The translations under genes and the position numbers were made by a program. From Ampelomyces quisqualis (taxonomy: Eukaryota; Ascomycota; Dothideomycetes; Pleosporales; Phaeosphaeriaceae), in contig JAGTXZ010000019.1 in assembly GCA_018398575.1 (NCBI GenBank), forward strand, positions 2,604,001 to 2,668,000: a DNA stretch of 64,000 nucleotides. The letters are read 5' to 3'. The notes beneath the pieces were generated by a model. It saw only the letters and a list, made by a program, of their open reading frames with translations, had not been told where the DNA came from and did not search any database. Every line of letters begins with the position of its first letter. The first letter of the stretch is position 1. This document shows positions 1 to 11,338 of the stretch, piece after piece.

Positions 1-1003
1 GCCAAAAGGCTTGGCAAGTAATCGTCTTACGCTTTAGAGGCTTTGTAGCGCTAGAACTTAGGCTCTACAGCCTAATGCTCCTCAAACGCTTTGACGGGGC
101 TGTTACGCCGGTAGGTTCTCGACTGATTCTGTAGGAACCTAGGAAACGCCACAATGTCATTGGAATCTACTCCCCAAGAGGGAAATTCCTGGTTGACCAA
201 CAAGTGCCAGCATGTTCTGCTCTTCAAGGCCTACGCTCTACTGCTTCCTGCAGGCTGCAAAATCCAAGAGAAAACCACAGGAGTATTTATGCAAGGACGA
301 GTTAGATCAAGTCCATCAAAGTTGGACGTGACATACGCCAATCAGAGCCGGTTTCCAGATCCTGGCCATTTTCGCTGGTCTGCACGAAGAGGGAGTTACA
401 AGCAAAAATGACCCAATGCACAAGTTCTATCAACTCACTCAATGTCCCAAAGTTAAAGCCTGTATGAGTACTGTAAGTGTAGGTTCCAAGTCATGTTTGC
501 TTGCATGCCCCTGGGAGCGGTACAAGGTGAACCGATTGGCGGGGGCAAGATTCTCGTTGTACTCAGGTTGCCCCTGTACCCCTACACATTGCCGCTCGAA
601 GCAGAAGGTGCAGGATCGCTAGGAGCGGGAGCGCAACCCCCATTAGGCATGCATCATGCGGCAGGACACGGGCTAAATTTTGGCGTGTGCAACGTGAGAT
701 GGTGATTGGCGGTAGTGATTTGTACCGCGGTGCACGTGTCACGGGGAGAATGCATCATTACGGAGGCAGAAACTACTCGGGCAGACAAATGCGTATGAAT
801 TGACTATGCAAGCAAGGTAGAGAAGAGGGGTTGACAAGGCGGGAGGGGGGAGCCCGGAGGTCTTGGTGCTCGAGCATGAAGAAGAGGTATAAGAAGTGAT
901 CCTTTTCCTGCCGTGAGTTTGATCAGGACAACAACAGTTCCTTGACTTGACCTCACAGAAACCCGTCTCAACAAGTCAATCAGGCCCTCCTCGCTCGTTC
1001 AAG
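1..1003. other. Intergenic DNA upstream of the cutinase gene
   Basis: I see no convincing gene here. The open frames at 154-411, 416-622 and 493-705 overlap each other, have no recognisable domain, and show no intron or start context that would favour one of them. The first 120 bases are rich in TAG and TTAG words and resemble the decayed DNA further right, so they may be the edge of an old repeat. The last 200 bases before the cutinase ATG are the likely promoter and 5' leader. Confidence 0.5.
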
Positions 1004-1818
1004 ATGAAGTGCGTCATCCAGTGCCTCCTCCCGCTCTCTCTGCTTGTGTCTGGTGCCCTCAGTGCGCCGGCACCGGCCCCTGTACCCACAGCAGAGAGTG
1101 CCAGCTTCCCCATCACCGACCTCCTCGACTCCGACCTCACTGTCAATGAGTATGCTGCGCAACTGGAAGGTCAAAATACCGAGCCCGCGTTAACCAGGCG
1201 CCAATTCACCGGAAGCACATACAACCAGTTGACAGATGGTACCGCATGCCGTGACGTTACGGTCATCTACGCACGCGGTACCACTCAGGCTGGTAACGTG
1301 GGCGAGCCAAACTCCGAAGGTCCCACATTCTTCAATGCGCTAGCTAGCCGTCTTGGAGGCACCAGCCGATTGGCAATTCAGGGCGTGGCCTATCCTGCCA
1401 ACGTCTTGGGATTCTTGGCTGGCGGAGACGCTGCTGGTGCCACCACCATGTTCAACCTCATCAACCAAGCTGCATCGCGCTGCCCATCAACCAAAATTGT
1501 CCTTTCCGGATACAGCCAGGGCGCCCAACTTGTGCACACCGCTACCCAGAGGCTGTCGGCTGCGAACGCTGCAAGAGTGTCTGCGGGTGAGTGCCCCAAT
1601 ATCAAATCGTTTGACATCTGTACTGATCTCGTGAAGTCGTGACATTCGGTGACGCTGATCGCGACGAGTCATTTGGTCTGGTTGCTGCGTCCAAGGTTTT
1701 GATCATTTGCCACACGGGCGACAACATCTGTGACAACGGTATCATCATCACCGCCGAGCACAGGAACTACGAGATAGATGCTCCTGCTGCAGCGGCTTTT
1801 GTTTTTGCGAGGGTCTAA
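1004..1818 (+). CDS. Secreted cutinase (serine esterase, alpha/beta hydrolase)
   Basis: This encodes a 254-aa secreted cutinase in two exons (1004-1586 and 1637-1818) around a 50-nt GTGAGT..AG intron; splicing restores the family block V-V-T-F-G-D. The start is the ATG at 1004, because it begins directly with a signal peptide (about residues 1-20, ending in an Ala-Pro run). A Lys/Arg-type pro-site (T-R-R, about residue 66) may be cleaved on the way out. The catalytic serine is S171 in the G-Y-S-Q-G nucleophile elbow, the aspartate is D223 in T-G-D-N-I-C, and the histidine is H236. Four cysteines (C82, C160, C219, C226) match the two conserved cutinase disulfides. The enzyme is expected to hydrolyse cutin and other polyesters outside the cell. 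The length is typical for the family (about 200-255 aa). Confidence in family is high; the substrate range is inferred. Confidence 0.95.
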
Positions 1819-1982
1819 GTTTGTCTGCTCCAGTAGCGTTGAGATGTTCGTAGTGCGTTCACGGCTCCAAAATAGTACTAATCAATTGCTCCTGTGCTGC
1901 ATCTGTCATGACATTGGACAGTGATGTGAGAAGTCTGTGCTGCCACTTTGGATAGTATTAATCAGAGTTGCCGATCCGATTT

Positions 1983-4900
1983 TCAAGGTATCAGGCCTGT
2001 CGAAAGATCGCTTAGTCCAGGAGTAGGTGGCAGGATATCCGACGGAGCTCGTTCCGGTAGTAAAGACTTCATCATGACAACCAAGTCTGCAGCCTTGAAC
2101 GGCTTCTGCATGACACGATCCTATCGGCACGTTAGCTTGCTTCACGATCAAGCAATTCTGTACTTACCGCGCCAGCTGCAATCGCTGTGTCGATTTGCTC
2201 TTTACGCACGTTTGCGGTCACAACCACAATCGGAAGATGGGAGCCAGCACGAGGCCCGGTCTCGATGGCTTGTCCAAGTAGACCTTCCCCTGCTGCTTCC
2301 TTTCTGCGTATCCTCGACGTGGCAGCCAAACCGTCCATGACCTGCTCAATGATCAGCACCATCTCTTATCCCTTCGCTCGAGTCGGGAACTTACCGGCAT
2401 CTCAAGATCCATCAAGCAAACATCAAATATGTTCTCTTCCAATGCCTTCAACGCTTCGAGTCCGTGATTTGCGACATGAACCATACAGCCTGCCTTCTTG
2501 AGCTGTTTCCCAAGCACTTGCTGGTTGATGATATTGTCTTCGACTAAAAGGACGCGCAGCTGTTGCTCCAGGGATTCTTGTTGTCCGTGGGTGCGTTTGG
2601 TTCGTCTCGTCACTACCTCCATTTGCGGCACCACACGACGAGTCTTGACGTAGAATCCAAATGTCGAGCCTTCCCCGAGCACAGATGAGACGCCGATCTC
2701 GCCACCCTGCTTTTCAGTAAGCTCTTTCGAGATGAAGAGCCCGAGACCACTGCCTCCATACTTGACGTGTGTTTTCACATCGGCCTGGCGAAAACGCTCA
2801 AAGATCTTGTGAATATCTTTATCCTCCAGACCGATGCCAGAGTCCTGGACGCTGAAGGCGAGATATATTTCTTGGCCATTGCCCCACTCTGGGCCACTTG
2901 TGACGTCCTCATCTTGCTTGCTCTCGGTTGCCCAAAACATGTTGTCAGGGAAAAATGTACGTGGTTTCGAGAGGCTGGCGCCAAAGCGAATGGAGATCGA
3001 CGGAGATTTTGAAGGCTTGACGAACTTGATGGCATTGGTCAACAGGTTGATGAAGACTTGCGTAACTCGTGAGGGATCCAGGTAAACATAGCTGATGTCG
3101 AGATCTGCAAGCGAAGAGCCAGGGTTGACGTTGCAGTCGATTTTGTTGCACCTCATCTCAGCGTCAAACATATTGACAATGGAGTCGATAAGCTTCCGTG
3201 GGTTGACCGAGACAGGCGTAATCGCCAACAACATCGAGTCGAGCTTGCTCAGGGTAAGAATGTCGTCGATGATACGCTTCTGATGATTTGCGCACTGTAG
3301 TATGATATTTGCGCTCTGCGCATTGTCGTTCAGAGCCTCAATGACCTCAGCTGGTACATTAATGAGCTGAATCTCTTCCATTGTACTGGTAATGGAATCG
3401 GCACAATGGACAATGGCGCTCAGAGGGTTCCGCATCTCATGAGAGACAACATCGATGAAGGCTTCTTGTTGCCGCTTGGCTTCTTTTGCTTCGGCCGCTA
3501 AACGTGCTTGGAACGTTTGGGCCCATTTCAATCGAGAGATGTCAGTGGTGCATGCCATAATAGATTTGACTTGGCCCGTGTCGGGATCGCGGTAAGGAAA
3601 GGCGAGGATTTGTATTTGCGCAGGCTCAGGATCACCTACGGGTGCTTCATACATGCGTTTCAGGCGCATTTCGCGGGCAACGTGGTCTTCGCCTGCCAAA
3701 AGACGATCCCAGATGTCGACAGCCTTGGCGCGATCTTCGTCAAGGTAAACGTCGAAGAAGGCGTACGGAGTCGCGTGCTGCTCGGCCGTGATTCCAGCAA
3801 GACGATAGTAATGTTCATTTGCCCACAGCATGTGTCCGTCCAGCGAGATATGGCACATGCCGACAGATGCATGATCAACGAGATGCCGGAGCTTGAGGTC
3901 AGAGAGCGCCAGATCTGCCTCGAGCTGCTCTTGACGACGCTTGGAGGACTCGAAGTCAACAGAGGACGCCACAATACTCGAGACCATGCGATTGAGATCG
4001 CGGATGAATTGCTGACCAAGGCTATCGTGGGGTCGGAAAGGATTAGTTCCAACAACAAGATAGCCAAACAGACGAACTCCGCTTGTAATGGGCAGTATGG
4101 CAATCTTCCTCGACGGTGATCCCCAGCCCTGCCATGAGGCTGAGTCGAACCGTTCATCGTAATCGATGATGGTAGCTTCGGAGCCAGCTCGTCGCAGATC
4201 TGGGATCAGCCCTCGCTCGCTATCAATGTATGAACTCTCGACAAGGAGATTGTGACCTTTGGGAAGACCAATCTGTCCACACAGCTGGAGTGCACTTGGT
4301 CCTGGACCGTCTCCAAACTTGTATAGCATAGCGAGGGGTATATCGTTAGGATTCGTCGCAAGAGTCGTCAAGACATGGGTGAACACGGTGTCGACGGATT
4401 GTTCGGGAACTGCGGCGAGCGAGTTCAGCATTGACGTTCGACGGTCGGCGAGCTTTTGGGCGGTGACCTCGTAGGTCGAATTATAGAAGCCGTCGGGCTG
4501 ATGAAGGGGGCCAACAGGCGTGAAGGATCCAGAAAAAAACGCCTCTTCTGTCCAGCCCTTACGCTCTACAAGCAATGGCACTGCAGAGGGGTAGTCTTGC
4601 CCAGCGCCAGTGCGCCTGCCCTCTTCGAAGTATTCGCTGATGGCTGGCCAAAGATCGGGATAGCCCACCGCGAATGTCAACCCCATCAGTCTAGGATGTA
4701 ACTGGGCCGCCAATGAAGCATACACTTCATTGTAGATTGCGGTCAAGTTTGGACCCCACCACAGACAGGCAGGACGAGAATCCGCGAGAACAAAGCCGGT
4801 GAAGAGGCGCAACGTGGGGCTCCAATCTTTTAGAGGCCCCAGATCAGTGCCAGCCCAATTGGTATTGCGAAAGAAGCGCACATGGTCTGACTGTGGAAGG

Positions 4901-5016
4901 TCCGCCGTCCAGTCATGCCCAGCTTCATCATGATGCTCAACAGGCGCGGGCATGCTCAGGGGGGCATGGCAAAGGGCGTCGTCCTCGGGTGGCGGAGTGG
5001 GCTGTTGATGTGGCAT
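1983..5016 (-). CDS. Hybrid histidine kinase (PAS-GAF-PAS-HisKA-HATPase-REC)
   Basis: This is a 977-aa soluble hybrid sensor kinase in three exons (5016-2395, 2341-2168, 2120-1983). Both introns (53 and 47 nt) are phase 0 and start with GTAAGT. Splicing completes the receiver domain, which is cut off if only the large exon is read. Residues about 70-200 form a PAS-like sensor (L-W-W-G-P..Y-N), 205-350 are GAF-like, and 375-495 form a second PAS. The phosphorylated histidine is H526 (V-S-H-E-M-R-N-P). The ATPase shows the N box (N661), G1 (D725-S-G-I-G) and G2 (G-G-S-G-L-G-L, 754-760). The receiver shows E826-D827, the phosphoacceptor D870 and K938. All key residues are present, so it should pass phosphate to a histidine phosphotransfer protein. 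There is no membrane segment. The signal sensed and the exact fungal HHK group are not assignable from sequence. Confidence 0.93.
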
Positions 5017-5446
5017 CAGAGCAACCTGCTAGTAATAACGGCCTCAGTCTGGCGCGAGTGTAATAAACATTTCGCTTTTTCTCTCATGTCGTATGAGTGG
5101 GTCAACATCCGATCTCATCGCAGATTGTGACGTGCCGGTGTTACTTTTCGGCGTATCTTGGCGAGGCATCCCCTCACCCTTGCGGGACTGCCCACTTCCG
5201 GGCCCCAAGTCATGCAGTGGTCAGGGCCTTCAGAGTCCAGAGCCGTTTCAACCACGATCCACACCCATGGCTCTTTTCGTTCGCCTATTTCATGCGGGTG
5301 CTCTACCGGGGTCTTTGTCATGGATAGGCGTTTTGCTTCCGAAAGCATGCCTGAACTTCACTGTCAATAAAGATGCTGGATGCCGCCATTGATCTGATTT
5401 GAAACGACCACATCTCGAACATCGCTACACAGGGGATGCTCAGGGC
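5017..5446. other. Intergenic DNA (kinase promoter side, 3' flank of isocyanide synthase)
   Basis: These 430 bases lie between the start of the histidine kinase and the end of the isocyanide synthase, both transcribed leftward. They should hold the kinase promoter. I see no gene, repeat or clear control motif; the small frames in it overlap on both strands without domain content. Confidence 0.5.
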
Positions 5447-6546
5447 TCACGACAACTTCAACACTCCCATGGCCGTCTCCACACACTCTGGTGCCCCTTT
5501 CTCCCTCCAGAAATAAGGCCGCCCATACCTCTCCACGAGCTCATACCTGTCCTCATTCACCTTGCCCCTCAGCAACTGCGTAAATGTGCCATCGCTCTCC
5601 ACAGTCAGCGTACTATGCCACGGCGTTGCGCCCAACGCACCCTTTTCCCGCTGCGGGATCAGCGCCATGCTCAATTTATCGGCACCACCCGAGTCGTGAA
5701 TTGACAACCTCACGTACTCCGTTGGAACAGATGCGAGGGCTGCCGAAAACGCTTTCCAGTGGGCCATCATTTGTCTTGCCGTATTGGCGAGGTTGGCCTT
5801 CCTGCCTTCGTCGTCAAGCTTGAGGTGGTCTTCGTTAAAGCGTAAATCATCTCCAACAAATTCGAGATACTTCTTGTGCGTGAGGTGCATATCTGCAGTG
5901 GATTTGTTGGCCATGTCTGCTTCAAAGGCGGGGTCACCGAAGCGTTGCATGAGCTCTGCTCGAATGGAAGAGGCGTGCGAGAGGTAATACTCTTTGTCTT
6001 TGAAGTCGTCTGTGTTGCCCAGCAAGTCCCAGAGACGCAGGAAAGAGAGGTGGGTGAGGTTGAAGGAGTTGGCCATTTCGCGTACGGCTTGGCCAAAATT
6101 CCAGACAGCTTCGTCACTTACGCCGAGGAGGTCTGCATGATCATGTCAGATAAGGGCGTAGTGAAAAATATGACTTTTGCGTTCATACTGTTGTAGACCA
6201 GACCATCGGAGGTGATGTGTATCTCTGCGCCATGCTCATACACTTCCTCGATGGCCGCCGCGATACTGTCCAGGCGCTTGAGCGCGAGTTCTTCACCCAG
6301 ATCCGGCAGTGGGCCGAGAACTTTGGTTCTGTCGTTGGGCGACTTGAAAGGGAATCCTGGCAGGAGCATCTTGATCGACTCTCCGCGCTCGACCTGTCCT
6401 TTGACTACGGGCAGAAATGTCTCAAAACCAACCCATTCTCCAGTCCGCTCGTAGTTCAGACCGTACTTTTCGATGATGTGCAGGATCTTGCGGGCTTTCG
6501 CGTCATTTTGGTTTTCGGTTCCGTTGGTACCACTGTTGTCGGCCAT
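5447..6546 (-). CDS. Isocyanide synthase-like protein (pyoverdine/dityrosine biosynthesis family, DIT1/PvcA-like)
   Basis: This encodes a 347-aa protein in two exons (6546-6189 and 6132-5447) around a 56-nt GTATGA..GCAG intron; splicing gives the join G-L-V-Y-N-N-L-L-G-V-S-D. Family hallmarks are the early K-M-L-L-P-G-F-P-F-K-S-P-N block (about residues 59-71), followed by K-V-L-G-P-L-P-D-L-G-E and I-T-S-D-G-L-V-Y-N. In this family the enzyme converts the amine of an aromatic amino acid to an isonitrile using ribulose-5-phosphate; yeast DIT1 instead acts in spore-wall dityrosine synthesis. It is a stand-alone enzyme with no adenylation or NRPS module attached. The adjacent genes are a hybrid kinase and a transporter on the same strand; no P450 or isocyanide hydratase is seen, so a complete cluster is not supported. 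The family call is firm, while substrate and product are not known. Confidence 0.88.
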
Positions 6547-7291
6547 GGTGTGTATTGCGAGATTTCGTCTAGGTGTGACAGGTGCGGGCGAAGTGTGAAC
6601 TCAAGTGTGCGATTACGATGACTTTCGCAGACGTGTCGCCGGGTTTTCTCAAAGGTAAAAATCTGAGGTGAGCATTGAAAATAAACAGCGAAGACGAACC
6701 AACTTATATATTACGCTCCAGCTCAGCCCTGGTCGCTTCAGACTGAGCCAGCCAACCAACATCACAAGTGGAGCGCTCGCTTATCCTACCGCTCCACCTA
6801 GCAAGGACCCATGAGCATGTTTACGAACACTTATACGGAGTACTGATGACTACAAGCAGCAAATCGTGGAACAAGTCGCAGCAACACTGTTCTCAAACAT
6901 AGGGTTTAAATGGTGTTTTTTGTGTTCATTTGCTTCTAGATTTGGCTTCAAAGTAGTTACATAGCTTGTACTTCGTACTGGACGTAAGGCTGAACTGCAT
7001 GCGGCCCGACCCACATCCCAACACTCGGAATTCCAGGAGCCGATAGGGATGGCGTGAGAATCGCCCAACAGGCGTAGATGTGGAGGCCTGAGGCGCTGCT
7101 GCAAAGGCGCATCGCTACAGTCCCAGCCTCGTCGTATCATATGAGCGGTAACTTCAGCTCCGGACATGAACAAGCATACTTTAAAAAATGCATCTTTCGG
7201 ATTTTGCTGAATTGCTCGATGATGAAGGCCTAGCTGGGAAATTGAGACTATGTACTTTGATGCTTCGAAGCCTCCTTGTGGACCTTTTGTT
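6547..7291. other. Intergenic DNA between isocyanide synthase start and transporter end
   Basis: This 745-base gap lies between two leftward genes and should hold the isocyanide synthase promoter. A leftward open frame at 6850-7413 runs into the transporter's last exon in another frame and has no domain, so I treat it as chance. Nothing else is recognisable. Confidence 0.45.
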
Positions 7292-8861
7292 TTACGGCTG
7301 ATCGGACAATTTCCCATCAGCTTGTTCATCCGCCTGAACGACAACCTCGTGGCTGTGCTCGAGTCTCGAAATAACAATCCATGTAGGGAAAATGCAAAGA
7401 AGCGTAAATCCAAAGTTTATACCAATACTGACGAAGTGGTTCGCGCCACCTTGGGATTGCATACTGTGAAAGATTGTTAGCGACGAGGCATATCTTTGGG
7501 AGAAAGGGGAAATACTCACGCCCAAGCAACCGTCTGACCGAGGGCCTCGACACCCCTCAAAATACCAGTATGATGGCTCAAGTTGGACAAGTCGGTCGCG
7601 TACTGCCCTACCAGCCAGTACAAGAACTGCTGGAATGCCTGTCCACCAAACTGCCAGAAAAACACAAGCGCATAGCTCTTCCCAAAGCCACCATTGAACC
7701 AATCCCACACGGGCGGCTCGGCAGCATCGTAAAACTGCTTCTGCAGAACCGTCGCCCATATCCAAGTTCCTGTCAGGAGGACGATGATGCAAGTAAATGC
7801 AATCTTAGCGCGAAGCTTGATGAGGATATTCTGGTTGTCAAGCAGAGTAGCAATGATGAAGGAGCTGAATATGCCAGCAAAGTTGGTGAAGAAACTCGAA
7901 AATGCACGCGCTCGGACGGTGAAGTAGGTCGTGAGCCAGGTGCTCATGAAGCCGTTGTAGAAGTAGCTGATGAAAAATGCGGGTAGCAGCAGGAGAATAC
8001 GCTGGCTGATGAAGAGCTTGGCGACGGCTTTGAACTCTTGACCCCAGGACGCGGCTTTGGATGTCATGATAACGGTACCATCTCTGCGCCAGACTTTGTG
8101 CGCGGGGGAGAGGCACAGTGCGACGGGGAGACCGAGACACATGATGACAATGAAGACGATGTAGGTGGAGGAGGAGACTGAGCCGGCAGTCCGACGAGTC
8201 GAGTTGAGACCTAGGTTGATAGCGCCTCCGACAACTACAAACATTGTCAGTATTCCTACTCCATATCAAAGCATCTGATTCAATCTTCCCAAGCTTGAGA
8301 AAAGACTTGGGTATGGTACATACTACAAACTATTAGCTCTTCATCTACCAACACTTTACTCAAGACAACATACCTTGGCCCAGTCGCCTTCGCACTCTGC
8401 CAAACCGCCAAATAAAACGCCCTATCCCCTGGACTAGGATACCCAATAATCACAGCCGCTTCCGCGGCCCAGAAGAACCCCGCGCTGATGCCACACATCG
8501 CACTGCCAAACAACATGAACCACGTATTCGCGCTCACGTTATTCGTGTACAATCCAGCGCCATACAGTGGATACCCCACCGCACCCAGCGCAAGCCCGTA
8601 TTTCAGCCCGATCCGATTGTTAATCGCGCCCGCGGCCACGCACACGATGCTAAACAGTCCGTACACAAGTGCGTTGGCGGCGGAGACAGCATATGGTTCC
8701 GCGGCGCCACCGGCCCCCAGGCCGCCGAGGGCATCCCACATCCCTGGTGCGGTGAAGGACACGCCGCATGCGACGATGATCTGGAAGGGGACGGAGCGGA
8801 AGAAAGATCGGTTCTTGGGTGCAAGGGCGACAGAGACTGCTGGTGAGGTGGTTGTCGCCAT
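7292..8861 (-). CDS. UNC-93-like major-facilitator membrane protein (splice junction 1 out of frame)
   Basis: This is a multi-pass membrane protein of the UNC-93/DUF895 branch of the major facilitator superfamily. Exon A (8861-8374, starting M-A-T-T-T-S) encodes helices including G-L-K-Y-G-L-A-L-G and W-A-A-E-A-A-V-I-I-G-Y-P. Exon B (about 8234-7520) resumes with V-G-G-A-I-N-L-G-L-N, a family hallmark. Exon C (7463-7292) follows a clean 56-nt GTGAGT..ACAG intron and ends in a charged cytoplasmic tail. Between A and B the best GTATGT donor (8373) and TTTGTAG acceptor (8235) remove 139 nt but shift the frame, so the junction needs a micro-exon, an unusual splice, or is a frameshift. I chose the ATG at 8861 because the upstream in-frame stretch is low complexity and lies before the first helix. 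The substrate is unknown. The gene could be functional or newly broken. Confidence 0.75.
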
Positions 8862-9973
8862 GGCCAAAGAAAAAAAGCAGTGGTCAAGCGTGAAGCGATT
8901 TGAACGGAGTAATTGATAAACACTCCACAGGGGTCTACGCTTCACTTTATACACTTAGGTTAAGTCATGGTTGAAAACATGTTTTTTTTGCCACCATTCT
9001 TCTTGATGTTGAGGCTCCTTGCTGACTCGAGCCGAGAATCGTTTTCCTGTGGGCCGAGCACGACATTGACGCTACATGACTTGAGACCACGCTTTGCCTT
9101 GCACCCTTGTGCGAGAGCGTGTTTTCTACGTTATTGTAAAAGCATGCGGTTCGAGTTAGAAAGGGAGGGTCTCGGAGTGGGGAGAGGTAGCCAGGCTGTA
9201 GATACCGCATGGATTTGAGATGGGGAGATGAGCTAGTCTTCGGTCCCGAGTCGGCTCCGAGGCTCTAAGCCAGTCAAAACTTCTTCATCAGACTCCCGCC
9301 ACGCCCTGCTACGCACTGCCACAACAGCTGTCATTAGGCATTGGCTTGTGCTTGTTCTCACGGTCTGGAATAGGATACGGAAGCACACCTAGCACACTGT
9401 AATTAGAGCAGATATATACTGCATATCGGAAATACCAATAAAACGCCAAGAAAACATCAAAGCTTCATAACTTAAGGTCCAAAAATCTAATTAAAATGTG
9501 CGTAATGGGAGGAGTTGAAGCACATAAAGAGCTTTATCATAAGTAATTGCATTACTAGTAATGTTGGAGTATGCAAGCTGTGTAGCATCATGTTTCTCCC
9601 CAGCGTTCTCGTTAGTGTTTCCGACACGCAGTATAGATTTGCTCGAAACACGGGCCTTCACACTGCTGTATACAAGAGGCAGACAAAGTACATAGCATAT
9701 GGAGCATCTTTCTACATTATTTTACAGAGTTATTTGATTGTGCTGTAAAGACCACAATGGCGTACCTCCTAAAAATATTTACCGATCCCAATCCCAAACG
9801 CCATGTTCCCCAACGCCGGCTCGTAATGAAAGAATAGAAAATTACTCGACGCCAAACCACATGCAATACTTGTCTTCCAGAAATCCTATGGACGGATTTT
9901 CATGCCAAACTTTGATGACACTCGAGTCAACATGGTTCAAGCGTGCCTCGTGCATAAACATGTCGTTGCTACC
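8862..9973. other. Intergenic DNA between transporter and Gid2/Rmd5 gene
   Basis: About 1.1 kb lies between two leftward genes. It should contain the transporter promoter near 8,870-9,000 and the Rmd5 3' untranslated region near 9,800-9,970. The frames at 9515-9748 and 9738-10025 have no domain and the second overlaps the real gene antisense. Bases about 9,400-9,750 are AT-enriched. No RNA gene or repeat was recognised. Confidence 0.45.
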
Positions 9974-11338
9974 CTACAGCACCACCTTCCTCGCGTCCCG
10001 AGGGTGGCTCTCGTTTGGACAGTAGGGACACTTGAAGCGCGCTCCTTTGGATAGCTTGTCGAGCGATTCCTGGGCGATGACGTGGCCGCAGGGCATCATC
10101 ATGGGCGGATTGAGGTCGGTGCTTTGTTCTTTGGACACAGGACATACGAAGATGGAGTGGAAGTGGTAAGGATGGGGCAGAGGAATTTCGACCTGTTAGA
10201 CGTTGATTAATTTGAGGAGATGGAGGGTGAGGGATCAAACTTGCAGGTAATTCATTCTGGGTCGTCCACTCGGTTCGCTTCTCCTTCATGATGCTCTGCA
10301 TCTTGAGCAACGTTGGCAGCGCAATCGCACCAGCTGTGGCAGCAATGAACAGCGGCGAGTCGGCGCTGAGACCGAGCAATGAGCAGAATTCGCGGTTAAA
10401 TGATTGCGCAACTTCTTCCCATGCGCAGTCGTTGTAGAGGATGTGTCGATAGGGCGAGTCTTGCGCGTTCTCCCAGTACGCCATGGCGCCCATGAGTTCT
10501 TGGACTTCGCGCGCGTATCGCTTCTGGAAGCCACTGAATTCCTGGACGGCGTAGCGATATGCGTGTAGAGGGCCGCGGGGGCAATCGTCCATGGCGTCCT
10601 GGTCTTGGCCGACAAACAGACGCACGAACTGGAGCCTTGCCAGTTCGAATTCCAGATTGCTCCCTCTCGACTCCAACATGTCACTCCGCTGCTTTGCCCA
10701 CTGGATGGCCGGGTCGAGGTTCCGCTCGTGGCGCAGTTGGTGCAGAATGTGGTACATGTCGGCGAACTGCGCCTGCAGCTTCTCCGAGTTGAAGGTGCCC
10801 TCGGCCAGGTCCTTCCCCCACGACTCGCTCCCGTACGGATTCGGCGTGTTGAGGGTCGGCTCCGCATGTGGTGGGCGGCGGTTGGCTTCGTGGATGAAGG
10901 TGGATGCTACGGCAAACTGGCCTTCGCGCAGCAGATGCATGGCGATGGCGCGGTTGATGAGCGAGGGGTGGGACGACAGCGCGTCGTTGTCGGCCGACGG
11001 CAGCGGTTTGTCTTTGAACTTCTGCAGCACGTCGTCAGCTCCGGCGAGGGCGTGCTCGATCTGGGGCGCACCCTGTCCAGCACCTTGCCGTACTTGTTGA
11101 GGCCCGCGTAGATGGGCTTCAGGTCTTTCTGCGCGGCGTCGAGCGTCTTGGTGACGGCGTCCTGCAGCTGCGCGAGGGCCCTGGGCGCCATGAGCGGGGG
11201 GTCTGGCCGCGTCATGGCAGCGGCCATATCGGCGCGGGCGGCCACGAGCTGGTCAATGGCCTTTTGCACGCCGCCGATGGTCGTTGACAGGTTTGCGCTG
11301 CGCTCGAGGAGCTCTACCTGCTCGCGAAGGTCGTCCAT
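9974..11338 (-). CDS. RMD5: Gid2/Rmd5-like E3 ubiquitin ligase subunit (CTLH, Gid-type RING)
   Basis: This encodes a 420-aa protein in three exons (11338-11072, 11021-10245, 10192-9974). Intron 1 (50 nt, GTGCGC..GCAG) joins K-V-L-D-R to K-F-K-D-K-P-L-P. Intron 2 (52 nt) is a GC-AG intron with donor GCAAGT and joins N-E-L-P to V-E-I-P-L-P; only this splice keeps the frame into the RING. Residues 115-200 contain the LisH/CTLH-like region (S-L-I-N-R-A-I-A-M-H-L-L-R-E-G). The C-terminal Gid-type RING shows F-V-C-P-V-S-K-E-Q, P-C-G-H-V-I-A and F-K-C-P-Y-C-P. The protein is the RING partner in the GID/CTLH ubiquitin ligase, which in yeast degrades gluconeogenic enzymes such as fructose-1,6-bisphosphatase. 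The length matches family members. It shares a 731-base promoter region with the rightward STB6-like gene. Confidence 0.93.

Noticed and set aside
6730..6810. Possible tRNA-like fold upstream of the isocyanide synthase
   Set aside because: Short complementary GC stretches (GGAGCG) are present but no T-loop or anticodon arm could be drawn.
6850..7413. 187-aa leftward ORF
   Set aside because: It overlaps the transporter's last exon in another frame, has no recognisable domain, and adds nothing that splicing of the transporter does not explain.
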